Origin: Neisseria macacae ATCC 33926
GTDB lineage: Bacteria > Pseudomonadota > Gammaproteobacteria > Burkholderiales > Neisseriaceae
Assembly (NCBI RefSeq): GCF_022749495.1
Contig: NZ_CP094241.1
Coordinates: forward strand, 2,666,001 to 2,730,000
DNA: 64,000 nucleotides
Direction of reading: 5' to 3'
The notes under the pieces are model-generated. The model was not told the DNA's origin. It searched no databases and saw only the letters and a program-made list of their open reading frames with translations. Both the position numbers and the translations under genes were made by a program. Below, one piece after another: positions 1 to 9,840 of the stretch; the first letter of the stretch is position 1, and each line of letters opens with the position of its first letter.

Positions 1-61
1 CACTATACAACATCGATTTGCCGTTTTCGCGCTTATCTGAATCAATCAATGCTGAAACCCA

Positions 62-106
62 ACAAGGTCGTCTGAAAGCATCTTGCCGGCTTTCAGACGA
101 CCTTGT
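62..106. terminator. Inverted DUS pair, terminator
   Basis: A perfect inverted pair of AGGTCGTCTGAAA uptake sequences (arms about 62-78 and 90-106) lies downstream of the minus-strand gene at 169-387. In Neisseria such pairs serve both as DNA uptake signals and as bidirectional terminators. Confidence 0.8.
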
Positions 107-168
107 CGGGTTGTCGCCCATAAAAAACGGCATGGTCAAAAGCCACGCCGTCGGATAGGGATTTCCGC

Positions 169-387
169 CTAGGATTTCCGGTAGGGATTTTCCACACCTT
201 CAATCAAGGCTCGCAGGTATTCGCGCAACTGCTTCTCGCTGCATCCCATCAGGAGCGCGTCTTCGAATGCGTCTTGCGCCGCCTGATAAAGCTCGGTCAT
301 GTTTTCGGTCATGACTTTCACTTTTTCAGTGCAGGATACGATTTGCCCGTCGTCGTCATACCATTTGGGCATTTCAGGCATACTCAC
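169..387 (-). CDS. Small acidic hypothetical protein
   Basis: A 72-residue soluble protein with no signal peptide or membrane segment; acidic in its middle part (QDAFEDALLMG) with a basic end. I do not recognise the family. The start is a GTG at 387, with AGGAAAG upstream; an in-frame ATG at 381 is the alternative. It follows the NlpC/P60 gene by 18 bp on the same strand, so the two are probably co-transcribed and end at the DUS hairpin. Function unknown. Confidence 0.65.
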   Translation of the reverse strand: MSMPEMPKWYDDDGQIVSCTEKVKVMTENMTELYQAAQDAFEDALLMGCSEKQLREYLRALIEGVENPYRKS

Positions 388-405
388 GTTGGTACTTTCC
401 TAGAC

Positions 406-1038
406 TTAATTGAGGAAACGGGACGGATCGTTTTTCTTCACGCGGCGGGCGAAGGCGTATTTGGCATTCCAGTATTTGTTGCTGAGGCTGGTAACTTCGA
501 TACGTTTGCCGGTACGCGGCGCGTGGATGAAACGGTTGTTGCCGATGTAGAGGCCGACGTGGGAGATTCTGCCGCGACCCATCGTGCGGAAGAACACCAT
601 GTCGCCCGGCTGCAATTCGCTACGCGATACGCCGACACCCATTTTTGCCTGTGCGGCGGAAGTGCGCGGGAGGTTTACGCCCATCGAGCGTTTGAAGATA
701 TGCTGCATGAAACCGCTGCAGTCGAAACCTGTGGACGCGGATGTGCCGCCGTAGCGGTAGGCTACGCCCAAAAGCCCCATCGCGCTGCTGATGAGTTCGT
801 CTGCATTGTCTGATGACTGTACAGAACTTACGGGTTGGCGGGGAGCGATCGCGGCAGTGATTGCGCGTCCGGGTTGGAGGAGTGCCGGGGAAGCAGGTTG
901 TCTTGCATCTTCAAATTGGTTTAAAACCTGCTGTCTGCTTCTGACGAACGAATCGAGATCGTCGGCGTTTGCAAAATGAATGCCGGACAGCACATAGACC
1001 GAAGCCAATAGTGCCGCCAGCCTGGATAAGGCTTTCAT
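406..1038 (-). CDS. NlpC/P60 family cell-wall endopeptidase
   Basis: A 210-residue exported peptidase of the NlpC/P60 (C40) family, which cuts peptide stems of peptidoglycan. An N-terminal signal peptide (about residues 1-25, ending FANA) is followed by a linker and the catalytic domain from about residue 82. The predicted catalytic residues are visible: Cys107 in GFDCSGF, His160 in RISHVGLYIG and His172 in RFIHAP. There is no lipobox, so the product is likely periplasmic. It heads a two-gene unit with the small gene at 169-387. The substrate bond cannot be told from sequence. Confidence 0.9.
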   Translation of the reverse strand: MKALSRLAALLASVYVLSGIHFANADDLDSFVRSRQQVLNQFEDARQPASPALLQPGRAITAAIAPRQPVSSVQSSDNADELISSAMGLLGVAYRYGGTSASTGFDCSGFMQHIFKRSMGVNLPRTSAAQAKMGVGVSRSELQPGDMVFFRTMGRGRISHVGLYIGNNRFIHAPRTGKRIEVTSLSNKYWNAKYAFARRVKKNDPSRFLN

Positions 1039-1208
1039 GTTTGACTGATTCCATTTTCAGACGACCTGTCTGCCGCCTGCTATTATGTTATTCTGTATCT
1101 GGGATATTCAGGCGATTGTATATAAAAAACAGGATGTTTGGCAAAAAAGCATCTGTTATATTGCGTTAAAGCGTTGTTTATAAAAAATTTTGCGAAGATA
1201 CCCGACCA

Positions 1209-2852
1209 ATGATGATACCTACTCTGCTCGCTATGCGCGACTTTTCCAGAATGCGCGAAATTATTACCGTGCTGACGAAATACGGCTTGGGCGGCTTTGT
1301 GCAGCGCATCCGTTTGGGCGCGGCGGGCGGGGACGAAGTGCATCCCGACAGCCGTTATATGAGTACGCCGCGACGCTTCCGCAAAGCGTTTGAGGAGCTG
1401 GGTCCGACCTTCGTCAAACTCGGTCAGGTATTGTCCACGCGGGTCGATATTTTCGGGGCGGAGTGGATTGAAGAGTTCGAACAACTGCAAAGCAACGTCG
1501 CGCCGATACCATCGTCTGAAATCTATACTTTGGTCGAAGCCTATCTGGGCAAACCCGTTTCCGAAGTGTTTCGCAGCATAGACCCGAAACCCGCCGGCAG
1601 CGCGTCGGTGGCGCAGGTACACCGTGCCGAACTTTTAGACGGAACCGCCGTCGCCGTCAAAGTCAAACGCCCCGACATCGAGCCGGTCATTCAGGCGGAT
1701 TTGCGGATTTTGAACCACCTCGCCAGACTGATGGAATCCGAAATCCCCGAAGTGCGCCGTTACCAGCCCGTATTGATGGTCGCCTATTTTGCCAAGAGTC
1801 TGGCGAAAGAAACCGACTTATCGGTGGAGCTGCGCTATATGCAGCGTTTCGGTCAGACCTTTTCAGACGACCCCTTGGTCCGCATCCCCGCCGTCTATCC
1901 CGACATTTCCAACCGGCACATCCTCGTACAAGACTACATCGACGGCACACTCCTGAAAGACGCCGACCTCGAAACCATGCCCCACACCTTGCGCAACGGG
2001 CTTGCCGGACGGATTACCGACACCCTCTTCACCATGATGCTGCGGCAAGGCTTTTTCCATGCCGACCCCCATCCGGGCAACATCTTCATCAACGACAACG
2101 GCGGTATCACCTTCATCGACTTCGGGCTGGTCGGACACCTCGGCAACACCCGCCGCCGCGAAATCCTCAACCTCATCAACGCCCTAACCAACAACGACGC
2201 GCTGCTCATCCAATACGTCCTCAGCGACTGGGCGCAGGGCGATTTGCCCGATGAAAACCTGCTCGGCGCCGATGTTTTGGAAATGCTGCTCAACTACGAA
2301 CACACGCCCATCCGCGACCTGCGCGTCAGCCAAGTCATCAACGACATCACCTCCATCATGCGCCGCCACGGGCTGACCCTGCCCGGCGACCTCGTGATGC
2401 TCTTCAAAACCCTCATCACCCTCGAAGGCGTCGTCAAACGGCTCGACGGCAGTATCGAACTGCTCGAACGCGCCAAACCCATCACCGAAGCCGCCGTCAA
2501 AGAACAAGCCTCCGCCGCCCACATCGCCCGCAACGCCAAAACGCAACTGCGCACCCTGTTGCAAATGGCGGAGTCGCTGCCGCAAGACTTCTTCAGGCTG
2601 ACCAGAATGCTGCAAAAAGGCAAATTCGGCATCACCCTAGACCTCAAGCAGTCAGACCGCATCAGCCATCAAATCGACAGCGCCGCCAACCGCCTGACCA
2701 TGGGCATCGTCACCGCTGCCCTGATTATTGGTTCGTCCATCGTCATGAGTATAGACACCGGCCCCAAGTTTATCGGCTTCGTCGGCTACCTTATCGCCTT
2801 CGCCAACAGCCTGTGGATTATCTGGTCGGTGTGGCGGTCGGGGAAACACTAA
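1209..2852 (+). CDS. ubiB: ABC1/UbiB-type atypical kinase, ubiquinone biosynthesis
   Basis: A 547-residue protein of the ABC1/AarF/UbiB family, which supports ubiquinone synthesis at the inner membrane. Family signatures: the KxGQ motif in FVKLGQVLSTRVD, the lysine of AVKVKRPDIE, the catalytic-loop motif ADPHPGNIF and the metal-binding IDFGLVG. The C-terminus carries two hydrophobic helices (about 498-540), as expected for UbiB anchoring. Two adjacent ATGs (1209, 1212) are possible starts and no clear Shine-Dalgarno is seen. A DUS lies inside the gene at about 1859. Transcribed divergently from the NlpC/P60 gene. Confidence 0.88.
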   Translation: MMIPTLLAMRDFSRMREIITVLTKYGLGGFVQRIRLGAAGGDEVHPDSRYMSTPRRFRKAFEELGPTFVKLGQVLSTRVDIFGAEWIEEFEQLQSNVAPIPSSEIYTLVEAYLGKPVSEVFRSIDPKPAGSASVAQVHRAELLDGTAVAVKVKRPDIEPVIQADLRILNHLARLMESEIPEVRRYQPVLMVAYFAKSLAKETDLSVELRYMQRFGQTFSDDPLVRIPAVYPDISNRHILVQDYIDGTLLKDADLETMPHTLRNGLAGRITDTLFTMMLRQGFFHADPHPGNIFINDNGGITFIDFGLVGHLGNTRRREILNLINALTNNDALLIQYVLSDWAQGDLPDENLLGADVLEMLLNYEHTPIRDLRVSQVINDITSIMRRHGLTLPGDLVMLFKTLITLEGVVKRLDGSIELLERAKPITEAAVKEQASAAHIARNAKTQLRTLLQMAESLPQDFFRLTRMLQKGKFGITLDLKQSDRISHQIDSAANRLTMGIVTAALIIGSSIVMSIDTGPKFIGFVGYLIAFANSLWIIWSVWRSGKH

Positions 2853-2927
2853 ACTGCCTGCTTCCGAAGCAGACCGCCTCAAAAGCAGGCAAGAAATTTT
2901 GTGCTTTGCACACCTTGCGGCACGATA

Positions 2928-3710
2928 TTAAAACAACTTACGCACTTCGGCTTCGATATCCGCCGCCCGCATAAAAGTTTCGCCGATTAAGAACGTATGC
3001 ACGCCATGGCCGCGCATAAAGTCCACATCGTCTTTGTTTCGGATACCGCTTTCCGTAACGACCGTTTTGCCCGACAGCTCAGGCAGCAGGTCTAAAGTCT
3101 GCTGGAGCGTGACTTCAAAAGTCCGCAGATTGCGGTTGTTCACGCCCCACAGCGGCGTGGTCATGCTGCGGCATTTTTCCAATTCGGATTGATCGTGCAA
3201 TTCCAGCAGCACGGTCAAGCCCAAATCGTGGGCAACGGCTTCAAAATGCGTCAACTGCTCGGCATCCAAGGCCGCCGCAATCAATAAAATCGCATCAGCG
3301 CCCCATGTGCGCGCCTGATAAATCTGATAGTCGTCGATAATGAAATCCTTGCGCAACACCGGCAGGCTGACCGCCGAACGCGCCTGTTTCAAATACTCGG
3401 GCGAACCTTGGAAATACACTTCGTCGGTCAACACAGACAAACAAGCCGCCCCCGCGCGTTCATAAGCGCGCGCAATATCCGCAGGGTGAAAATCAGGCCG
3501 TATCAGCCCTTTGCTGGGACTGGCTTTTTTGATTTCCGCGATAATGGCAGGCAAGTTTTGAGCGTGTTTATTGCGGATGGAAGCAAAAAAGTCACGCACG
3601 GGTTCGGCATCGCGCAACTGCGCTTTGACTTCCGCAAGCGGCACCGCCGCTTTTTGTGCGGCCACTTCTTGAGCCTTGGTGGCAAGGATTTTATTGAGGA
3701 TATCGGTCAT
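2928..3710 (-). CDS. trpC: Indole-3-glycerol phosphate synthase
   Basis: A 260-residue TrpC, which closes CdRP to indole-3-glycerol phosphate in tryptophan synthesis. The beta/alpha barrel signature AEIKKASPSKG and the later strands VLRKDFIID, ALLIAA-type and VTESGI are present. I place the start at MTDILNK (3710) rather than the upstream ATG at 3743, because family members begin here. It is a stand-alone biosynthetic gene: no other trp genes adjoin it. The DUS hairpin at 3827-3866 lies upstream. Confidence 0.93.
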   Translation of the reverse strand: MTDILNKILATKAQEVAAQKAAVPLAEVKAQLRDAEPVRDFFASIRNKHAQNLPAIIAEIKKASPSKGLIRPDFHPADIARAYERAGAACLSVLTDEVYFQGSPEYLKQARSAVSLPVLRKDFIIDDYQIYQARTWGADAILLIAAALDAEQLTHFEAVAHDLGLTVLLELHDQSELEKCRSMTTPLWGVNNRNLRTFEVTLQQTLDLLPELSGKTVVTESGIRNKDDVDFMRGHGVHTFLIGETFMRAADIEAEVRKLF

Positions 3711-3826
3711 AAATGGCTTTCGGTCAATACATGGCGGAACCACGCAAAACAGCAGGCAACCCGATGCCGCCGCTTTTTGCGTCCTTCCATACCGTAAAGG
3801 GAAAAATGGTTTATCTTAACATTTAC

Positions 3827-3866
3827 GAGGTCGTCTGAAAAACAGAAGATGGTTTCAGACGACCTC
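3827..3866. terminator. Inverted DUS pair
   Basis: Arms GAGGTCGTCTGAAA (3827-3840) and its complement (3853-3866) form a hairpin in the space between the divergent trpC and the YdcF-like gene. No coding region is seen in the rest of 3711-4026. Confidence 0.7.
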
Positions 3867-4026
3867 CCGCGATAACAACACAACATACCCGTCCCGTCCG
3901 CAACCGAAATCTACCGCCCATCCCGTCTCGCCGGTCAGACAATCTGCATATGCTATGATGTTTCACTGCCGCGCCATCCAACCGATATCCCGCCGCACAC
4001 ACCCGATACACCCAAAGGAATCATTT

Positions 4027-4614
4027 ATGAAAAGATGGATAATATGGGGCTTCCTCCCGCTTCTCCTCATCTGGGCGACCAGCGTGGCTTGGCTGCATTA
4101 CCAAGCCGTCCAAGCAGAAAAAGCATCCCAAAACATCAAACCCGCCGACATCGCCGTCATCTTGGGCAATTCCGTCAACAGGCGTGGCAAACCCAATCCC
4201 TGCCTGCGCTCCCGAGTGGAAGCAGGCGTCGCCCTCTACCGCCAAAACAAAGTCAGCGGATTGCTGATGAGCGGCGGCACGGACGGCGACGGCAGCAATG
4301 AAGCGGCAGCCATGCAATCTATGGCGATAGACATGGGCATCCCGCCCGAACACATCCGCATCGAAAACAAATCGGAAAGCACCTTTGAAAACATCGCCCT
4401 AAGCGCACCGCTGTTGCAAGACGTATCCAACGTCATCATCGTCAGCGACGCCTTCCATCTCGCACGCGCCGAGTGGCTCGTCAACCGTCATTTGAAAGAC
4501 AAAAACGTCCAGTTTTACGCTTCCGATTCCTGCGGCGACTCCACGCCCAATTACCTGCGCAAACTCTCTCGCGAAATACCCGCGTGGATTAAAGCCATGA
4601 TTATGCACCGCTGA
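4027..4614 (+). CDS. YdcF/SanA family DUF218 membrane-anchored protein
   Basis: A 195-residue protein with an N-terminal membrane anchor (WIIWGFLPLLLIWATSVAWL, about 3-22) and a DUF218 domain. The domain motifs AVILGNSV, RVEAGVALYRQNKV, LLMSGG and the acidic NKSEST are visible. SanA/ElyC/YdcF relatives act in envelope integrity or cell-wall precursor metabolism. The ATG at 4027 has AAAGGA upstream; the longer frame from 3955 lacks such support. Exact role unknown. A DUS hairpin follows. Confidence 0.82.
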   Translation: MKRWIIWGFLPLLLIWATSVAWLHYQAVQAEKASQNIKPADIAVILGNSVNRRGKPNPCLRSRVEAGVALYRQNKVSGLLMSGGTDGDGSNEAAAMQSMAIDMGIPPEHIRIENKSESTFENIALSAPLLQDVSNVIIVSDAFHLARAEWLVNRHLKDKNVQFYASDSCGDSTPNYLRKLSREIPAWIKAMIMHR

Positions 4615-4697
4615 ATCCTGTCCGTCCGAAGCAGACGGCTTTCGGTTTGGCAAGCAGCGTTCACAGCTAGGCGTTGTCTGCATGGTTCATCATTGAC

Positions 4698-4740
4698 AAA
4701 AGGTCGTCTGAAAACCGAAATCCGTTTTCAGACGACCTTT
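4698..4740. terminator. Inverted DUS pair, terminator
   Basis: A 17-bp inverted repeat built of two uptake sequences (arms 4698-4714 and 4724-4740) with a short loop, downstream of the YdcF-like gene. Confidence 0.8.
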
Positions 4741-4898
4741 CCGTTATTCATCCCTTCAAACGCCATAACTGAAAACACCAAGCCACATATCGCCGCAAAC
4801 GCATTTCCGTTATATCCAAAGAAGCAAACAATATTTCCCGCGCGATTCCCACCTTGTTATATTCCCCGCTCAAGTATTTGTCTGATAAGGAAAATATG

Positions 4899-5939
4899 AT
4901 GGGACTCAAATCATGGCTGGGCATTATCTTCATCGGCGCGACGGTGTGGCTCGCCTCATGCGGGCAGTCCGGCGGCACGTCGGGCAAAGGCAAACCCGAG
5001 CGCGTCGTCATGTTGAATGTATCGTACGACCCGACACGCGAGTTCTACCGCGAATACAACCCGTTTTTCCAACACTACTGGCAAAAAACACACGGACAGG
5101 AAGCAGATATCCGCCTCTCCAACGGCGGTTCGGGCAAGCAATCATTGACCGTGCAAAACGGCTTGAAAGCCGATGTCGTAACGCTTGCGCTGGCATCCGA
5201 TATCGACGCGCTCCATCACAGCAAATCAGGCAGGCAACTCTTGTCGGCAGATTGGCAAAAAGCCCTGCCGCACAACAGCACGCCCTACACTTCGACCATC
5301 GTGTTCCTCGTACGCAAAGGCAACCCCAAGCAGATTCATGACTGGGACGACTTGGTCAAAGGCGACGTACAAATCATCACGGCAAACCCAAAAACCTCAG
5401 GCGGCGCACGCTGGAATTTCCTATCGGCTTGGGCATACGCACAAGAAAAAGGCGGGGATGCGGCGGCAGAACAGTTTGTCTCCGAACTCTACCGCCGCGT
5501 GCCGGTCATGGACGCAGGCGCGCGCGGTTCGACCATTACCTTTACACGGCGCGGATTAGGCGATGTTTTGCTGGTATGGGAAAACGAAGCGCACCTCGCC
5601 TTGCAGGAGAATCCGAACCAATTTGAAATCATCACGCCGTCAATATCCATGCTGTGCGAACCACCCGTCGCCGTGGTCAGCGAAGTAGCAAAAGAAAAAG
5701 GCACGGAACAAATCGCCAAAACCTATTTGGAAATGCTGTATAGCAAAGAAGCGCAACGAATGGCAGCACGCCATTTCTACCGCCCCACCGACGAAGCCGT
5801 ACGCGCCGAATTTAAAACACGCTTCCCCAATTTGAAACTGGTCGGCATCGACGAAACCTTCGGCGGCTGGCGCAAAGCACAAGCACGATTTTTCAACGAC
5901 GGCGGCGTATTCGATAAGATTTACCGACCGCAAAGCTGA
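4899..5939 (+). CDS. sbp: Sulfate/thiosulfate ABC transporter substrate-binding lipoprotein
   Basis: A 346-residue periplasmic sulfate-binding protein. The signal sequence ends in the lipobox LASCGQ, so it is probably a lipoprotein. Family motifs include LNVSYDPTREFY near the N-terminus, SNGGSGKQ, VTLALASDID and the region NPKTSGGARWNFL that lines the oxyanion site. Two tandem ATGs (4896, 4899) occur; ATAAGG is better spaced for 4899. No permease or ATPase gene is adjacent, so those components must be encoded elsewhere. Confidence 0.92.
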   Translation: MGLKSWLGIIFIGATVWLASCGQSGGTSGKGKPERVVMLNVSYDPTREFYREYNPFFQHYWQKTHGQEADIRLSNGGSGKQSLTVQNGLKADVVTLALASDIDALHHSKSGRQLLSADWQKALPHNSTPYTSTIVFLVRKGNPKQIHDWDDLVKGDVQIITANPKTSGGARWNFLSAWAYAQEKGGDAAAEQFVSELYRRVPVMDAGARGSTITFTRRGLGDVLLVWENEAHLALQENPNQFEIITPSISMLCEPPVAVVSEVAKEKGTEQIAKTYLEMLYSKEAQRMAARHFYRPTDEAVRAEFKTRFPNLKLVGIDETFGGWRKAQARFFNDGGVFDKIYRPQS

Positions 5940-5950
5940 TTGCATTCAGA

Positions 5951-6107
5951 TATAGTGGATTAAATCTAAATCAGGACAAGGCGACGAAGCCGCAGACAGT
6001 ACAGATAGTACGGAACCGATTCACTTGGTGCTTCAGCGCCTTAGAGAATCATTCTCTTTGAGCTAAGGCGAGGCAACGCCGTACTGGTTTAAAGTTAATC
6101 CACTATA
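5951..6107. repeat. Correia repeat enclosed element (full length)
   Basis: A 157-bp element with TATAGTGGATTAAA-type terminal inverted repeats and the usual long core. Full-length CREE are known to carry an IHF site, can create promoters at their ends and can be cut by RNase III in transcripts. It lies between the convergent sbp and pilC-like genes. Confidence 0.93.
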
Positions 6108-6113
6108 AAACAA

Positions 6114-6153
6114 AGGTCGTCTGAAAACCTGTTTCCAAGTTTTCAGACGACCT
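6114..6153. terminator. Inverted DUS pair, terminator
   Basis: Arms 6114-6128 and 6139-6153 form a hairpin 30 bp downstream of the stop codon of the minus-strand pilC-like gene, and serve as its likely terminator. Confidence 0.8.
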
Positions 6154-6182
6154 CTTGGTCTTCATACGCTTACACGAATCAA

Positions 6183-9100
6183 TCAGAAAAACAGCTCGCG
6201 CCAGCTGATACGTTGCAGACCACAGATACGGCCTTCTACTGTCAGAGACTCCCCCTTATTTAACAGCAGGCTGCGAGTTGCTTTATTGGAGAAGCATTTA
6301 TTATTTGGCGTACTCGACGTAACTGATAGCTCTTTATCCGTACCCGTACCTCCTGAGTCCCCGTCTGCGGTCACAGGGGAATCATCCAATTTGCTCGGAT
6401 TGAGGAAGGTAAAGCTGATAACCCCATCCCGAGTCAAACCATTGGCGTATTGCATACCGAAGCCGTCCAATTTTCGGATAACATTATCAGGTGTAAAGCG
6501 TGCGTTGCGTGCGTTCAATGCACCTCCATTATCAGCATTCACACCAATGAACGAAGTTTTTGCCACAGTTTTTACACTTGTACTGGTTGGCAAACAAACA
6601 TCGGCACCAGCAGATTTTTCTTCTGTAACAGAATCATAGCGACGCACAGTCACAACAGCAGTACGCAAGATCATAGTCGGTTTGACGTTTACCCGTTCAC
6701 CATCACGCAAATCGATTTTCCAACCTTTTTGGGTTTTGGCAACCTGGTTGTTAGTTAGATAAATATAACCTTCTTTTCCTTTTTCTTCAGGACGAAACTC
6801 TTGTTGTTGCAAATCACTTTCGGAAGCAGCGGTTACGGTCTGATTCGGTGTCAAATCTTCATAAATACCGTAAATAGACTGCTTGTCTTTATTGGTCAGA
6901 TCATTTTGATAAATCTCACTGCCCGTACCGAAAATCACGACATATTCGTTTGCTCTGCGGCGGGAAACGGCGGGCGCGGAGGTAATCGGTTTGCTGGGCG
7001 AACCCGTAAAGATTTTAACAGCCTTCCAGTTGTCTGGTTTTTCGCCGCGCAGGTCGAAACGATACATATTGCCGCCACGGTCGCCCGCATAGGCAACATC
7101 AATTACACCGTCAAAATCGGTGTCCACAAGGGTCGGCGTGGACAGACCGCCTACACCGCCTTCGACTTCGATTTTTTTCAACAATTCGCCCGGTGCTTTA
7201 CCTGTACCGCTACCGCGTTTATCGCCCGTACCTACTTCCTTGCCTAACATTTCATATATGTATAATGCAGTTTCGTTTTTCGCATCGGTTTTATCTTCAA
7301 CACGATAACCGCTGGCAAGAAAACCCGCATAGCGAATGTTTTCTTTTGTATCTACACGCCCGTTATCAGCAGGTCTGTTAACTGAGACGCGTCCGATTTG
7401 CGGCGTACCGATGGTATAGCCCAATGTGTTTTTCTCACCTTTAATGGTTTCAAACAATGGAACTGTTTTATTCCATTCGGTATCGGCGACATCCAAACCT
7501 GTTTTGGTAGCTTTATCTACATTACCACCGATATTCAGGGCATACGCACCACGACCACCTTGCCCCATCGCACCGAACATAAATACGCGCTGAGTATCAT
7601 TTTCCGGAGTCTGACGCAAGGTAAATCCGCCGTTAATCATATATTCATGATTGGTAATAGACGATGTATAGCTGTCTTTGGCAATATTTTTCAAAACCTT
7701 TGCCAAAGTAACTGTTTTCACATTATTGCCGTCTGCGACATCCCGCTCCATTGTCGAAGGAATGTAACTGACTTTCAGCTCATACGGATGATTTGCATCT
7801 GACGAGGTTTGGAACAAATGCACCATGCCGTCATTCGCAGCCGCAACCATATATTTCTGACGCTCGATAGTATCGCTGCCAACTTTATATTTGGTCTTAT
7901 TACCGACAGCAGCAACCGAACCGTCCAAAATATCGCCTAAATCGCGCTGATCACCTTCCCGAATACGGTAAACCTGACTGTACGGTGTGTTTTTCGACTT
8001 ATCTTGTATTGACTTATCATCACCAACACGACCCGTCCAATTCAGCAAATCACGCCACTCACCCGAATTTTTACCATTATCTGCAACATCAAAATAGGCA
8101 TTGTTTAAAGTATTATTGGGAATATTATTAATAAAATAAGTACCGGAATCCGTATTAATCAGGGTTTTACGGTTTGCAAACGACGGGTACTGCTTCAACT
8201 CTTCACTGCGTCGGCCATCCTTCCCTAATCTTTGGAAAATAATCTGGCTGCTCCAAGAGTTCGTTTTCAAACCGATAACTGCCGACATCCCAGGCAGGCT
8301 GCTGCTGGTCGTTGCAGGCGCGGTCGCACCCACATCGTCATAACCCACATTTTTCGTATCAGATTTAATCTGCTCTATAATGTCGTTAAATGCCTTCGAC
8401 AAACTTTCAGGTTTATCTGCCTCATAATAATACTCGGGGCGGCTGGCAGCCAGCTGTAAATATCTCTTGCCTGAAGGCGTAATACCTTGCCCGAAGCCTA
8501 CGGTAAAGGTCTGCACCAGTTGTTTGCTGTAATCCGCAGGATCTTTAGGATCGCCGTTCCAGCTTTTACCTGCATCATCCGTTCCTTCGGTTTTAAAATC
8601 CTTTTCCGCAAGTTTTTTGCTAAAGAAGGCTAAGCCATCATTTCTATCCCAAGAGGTATCGTACGCTCCCCCTTTTTCATATTTGCAGAAGCCATGAGGT
8701 CTAGCACCAAAATAATTATATGCCTCATTGTATAGAATGCTATCCTTATCAAATGGGTTACTTATATATATATTTCTATTGTAATATTTCGAGTAACGAT
8801 CATAACCATACCCAAAATCAGGTCCTCCTAAATTTTCTCCACTCCTCCTATCCCATAAATTGCAACTAAGGTTAGCATCACCATCCGACATCAAAACCAC
8901 ATATGATTTCTGACAACGGTATTTCACATTCGGCATAACAATTCGACTGACCAACTCGAAATAACGTGAGGTAGTCGGCGTACCTCTATCGGGATTAATA
9001 CTTTTTACCCTCTTTGCAATTTCAGTCGCTGGAACAGCAAATCCCTCCCTATCCGTAGTATCTGCTCGTCCTGAGTTATTCAACGTTTGCAACGCCCAAT

Positions 9101-9452
9101 TAAACTCTCCACCATGCTTACTTAACACTTGGCTCAAAGCATCTTTTGCAACTGCCATTCGTGATGCATGAGATATATTGCCATTCTCTACTGAAATACG
9201 TTTGCCGTTGATAGAGCTCCGCGCCATACTACCTGAATCATCAATAAACAGCATAATATTATGCTTAACTTCAGGCTGTTTATCGATTTTGGTTTCATTT
9301 TGCAGATACAGCGGGACTTTGGCGAACTCGCTTGTCGCGGCATTTGCCGCCCCGTTCATCAGGGCGAGCGCGGAGGCGATGCTGTAAATCATCGGACGGA
9401 TGGAGCCGGGGCAACGTGAAGATTTGTTTTTCATAATGCGTTCTTTTTTCAT
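6183..9452 (-). CDS. pilC: PilC/PilY1-type type IV pilus tip-associated adhesin
   Basis: An exported protein of 1089 residues. A signal peptide (ending NGAANA, about residue 38) precedes a von Willebrand A-like domain with the MIDAS core FIDDSGSM at 69-76 and a later SDGDANLSC. The C-terminal half is the PilY1/PilC beta-propeller, with the calcium-loop motif DTDFDGVID near 776-784. It ends SWRELFF, like PilC. The family sits at the pilus tip, counteracts PilT retraction and binds host cells. Start is at 9452 or the second ATG at 9434; neither has a strong ribosome site. No poly-G phase-variable tract is seen in the signal region. The VWA part (about 8640-9250) is A+T-richer than the rest, suggesting mosaicism. 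Confidence 0.87.
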   Translation of the reverse strand: MKKERIMKNKSSRCPGSIRPMIYSIASALALMNGAANAATSEFAKVPLYLQNETKIDKQPEVKHNIMLFIDDSGSMARSSINGKRISVENGNISHASRMAVAKDALSQVLSKHGGEFNWALQTLNNSGRADTTDREGFAVPATEIAKRVKSINPDRGTPTTSRYFELVSRIVMPNVKYRCQKSYVVLMSDGDANLSCNLWDRRSGENLGGPDFGYGYDRYSKYYNRNIYISNPFDKDSILYNEAYNYFGARPHGFCKYEKGGAYDTSWDRNDGLAFFSKKLAEKDFKTEGTDDAGKSWNGDPKDPADYSKQLVQTFTVGFGQGITPSGKRYLQLAASRPEYYYEADKPESLSKAFNDIIEQIKSDTKNVGYDDVGATAPATTSSSLPGMSAVIGLKTNSWSSQIIFQRLGKDGRRSEELKQYPSFANRKTLINTDSGTYFINNIPNNTLNNAYFDVADNGKNSGEWRDLLNWTGRVGDDKSIQDKSKNTPYSQVYRIREGDQRDLGDILDGSVAAVGNKTKYKVGSDTIERQKYMVAAANDGMVHLFQTSSDANHPYELKVSYIPSTMERDVADGNNVKTVTLAKVLKNIAKDSYTSSITNHEYMINGGFTLRQTPENDTQRVFMFGAMGQGGRGAYALNIGGNVDKATKTGLDVADTEWNKTVPLFETIKGEKNTLGYTIGTPQIGRVSVNRPADNGRVDTKENIRYAGFLASGYRVEDKTDAKNETALYIYEMLGKEVGTGDKRGSGTGKAPGELLKKIEVEGGVGGLSTPTLVDTDFDGVIDVAYAGDRGGNMYRFDLRGEKPDNWKAVKIFTGSPSKPITSAPAVSRRRANEYVVIFGTGSEIYQNDLTNKDKQSIYGIYEDLTPNQTVTAASESDLQQQEFRPEEKGKEGYIYLTNNQVAKTQKGWKIDLRDGERVNVKPTMILRTAVVTVRRYDSVTEEKSAGADVCLPTSTSVKTVAKTSFIGVNADNGGALNARNARFTPDNVIRKLDGFGMQYANGLTRDGVISFTFLNPSKLDDSPVTADGDSGGTGTDKELSVTSSTPNNKCFSNKATRSLLLNKGESLTVEGRICGLQRISWRELFF

Positions 9453-9840
9453 AAAATCGTCGGTTGACGGATGATGACGTTGTTTTTATTTTCTCGGAAT
9501 GAGATTCTAACATTTACGATGTCATTTATGTGGGGTTCGGGCTGTTTTTTTTATCTGACGCGGCGAACAATGGCGAAAATGAAACAGGCGGCGCGATTGT
9601 AAAGGCAAAATCCGTTGCCACGTCACGGCTTGAACGATATGGCTTTTTGACGTAGAATGCATTGCTTCTACGGTATAGGCAGCTATGCCTGAAAAAGCAC
9701 GTTACGCAGCAAAATCAAGGCTGCGGGGCGTGTTTTTTTTTAGCCGATATTTTCTCAGGCGGTCTTTTTTGTAAACAATTTTCAGACGACCCCTGCCCGT
9801 TTCTGCAAACCGACCATCATCAGGCAAACAGGATTCCATC

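Noticed and set aside
9647..9679. TTGACG and TATAGG upstream of carA as a promoter
   Set aside because: The spacing is about 21 bp, too long for a standard sigma-70 promoter.
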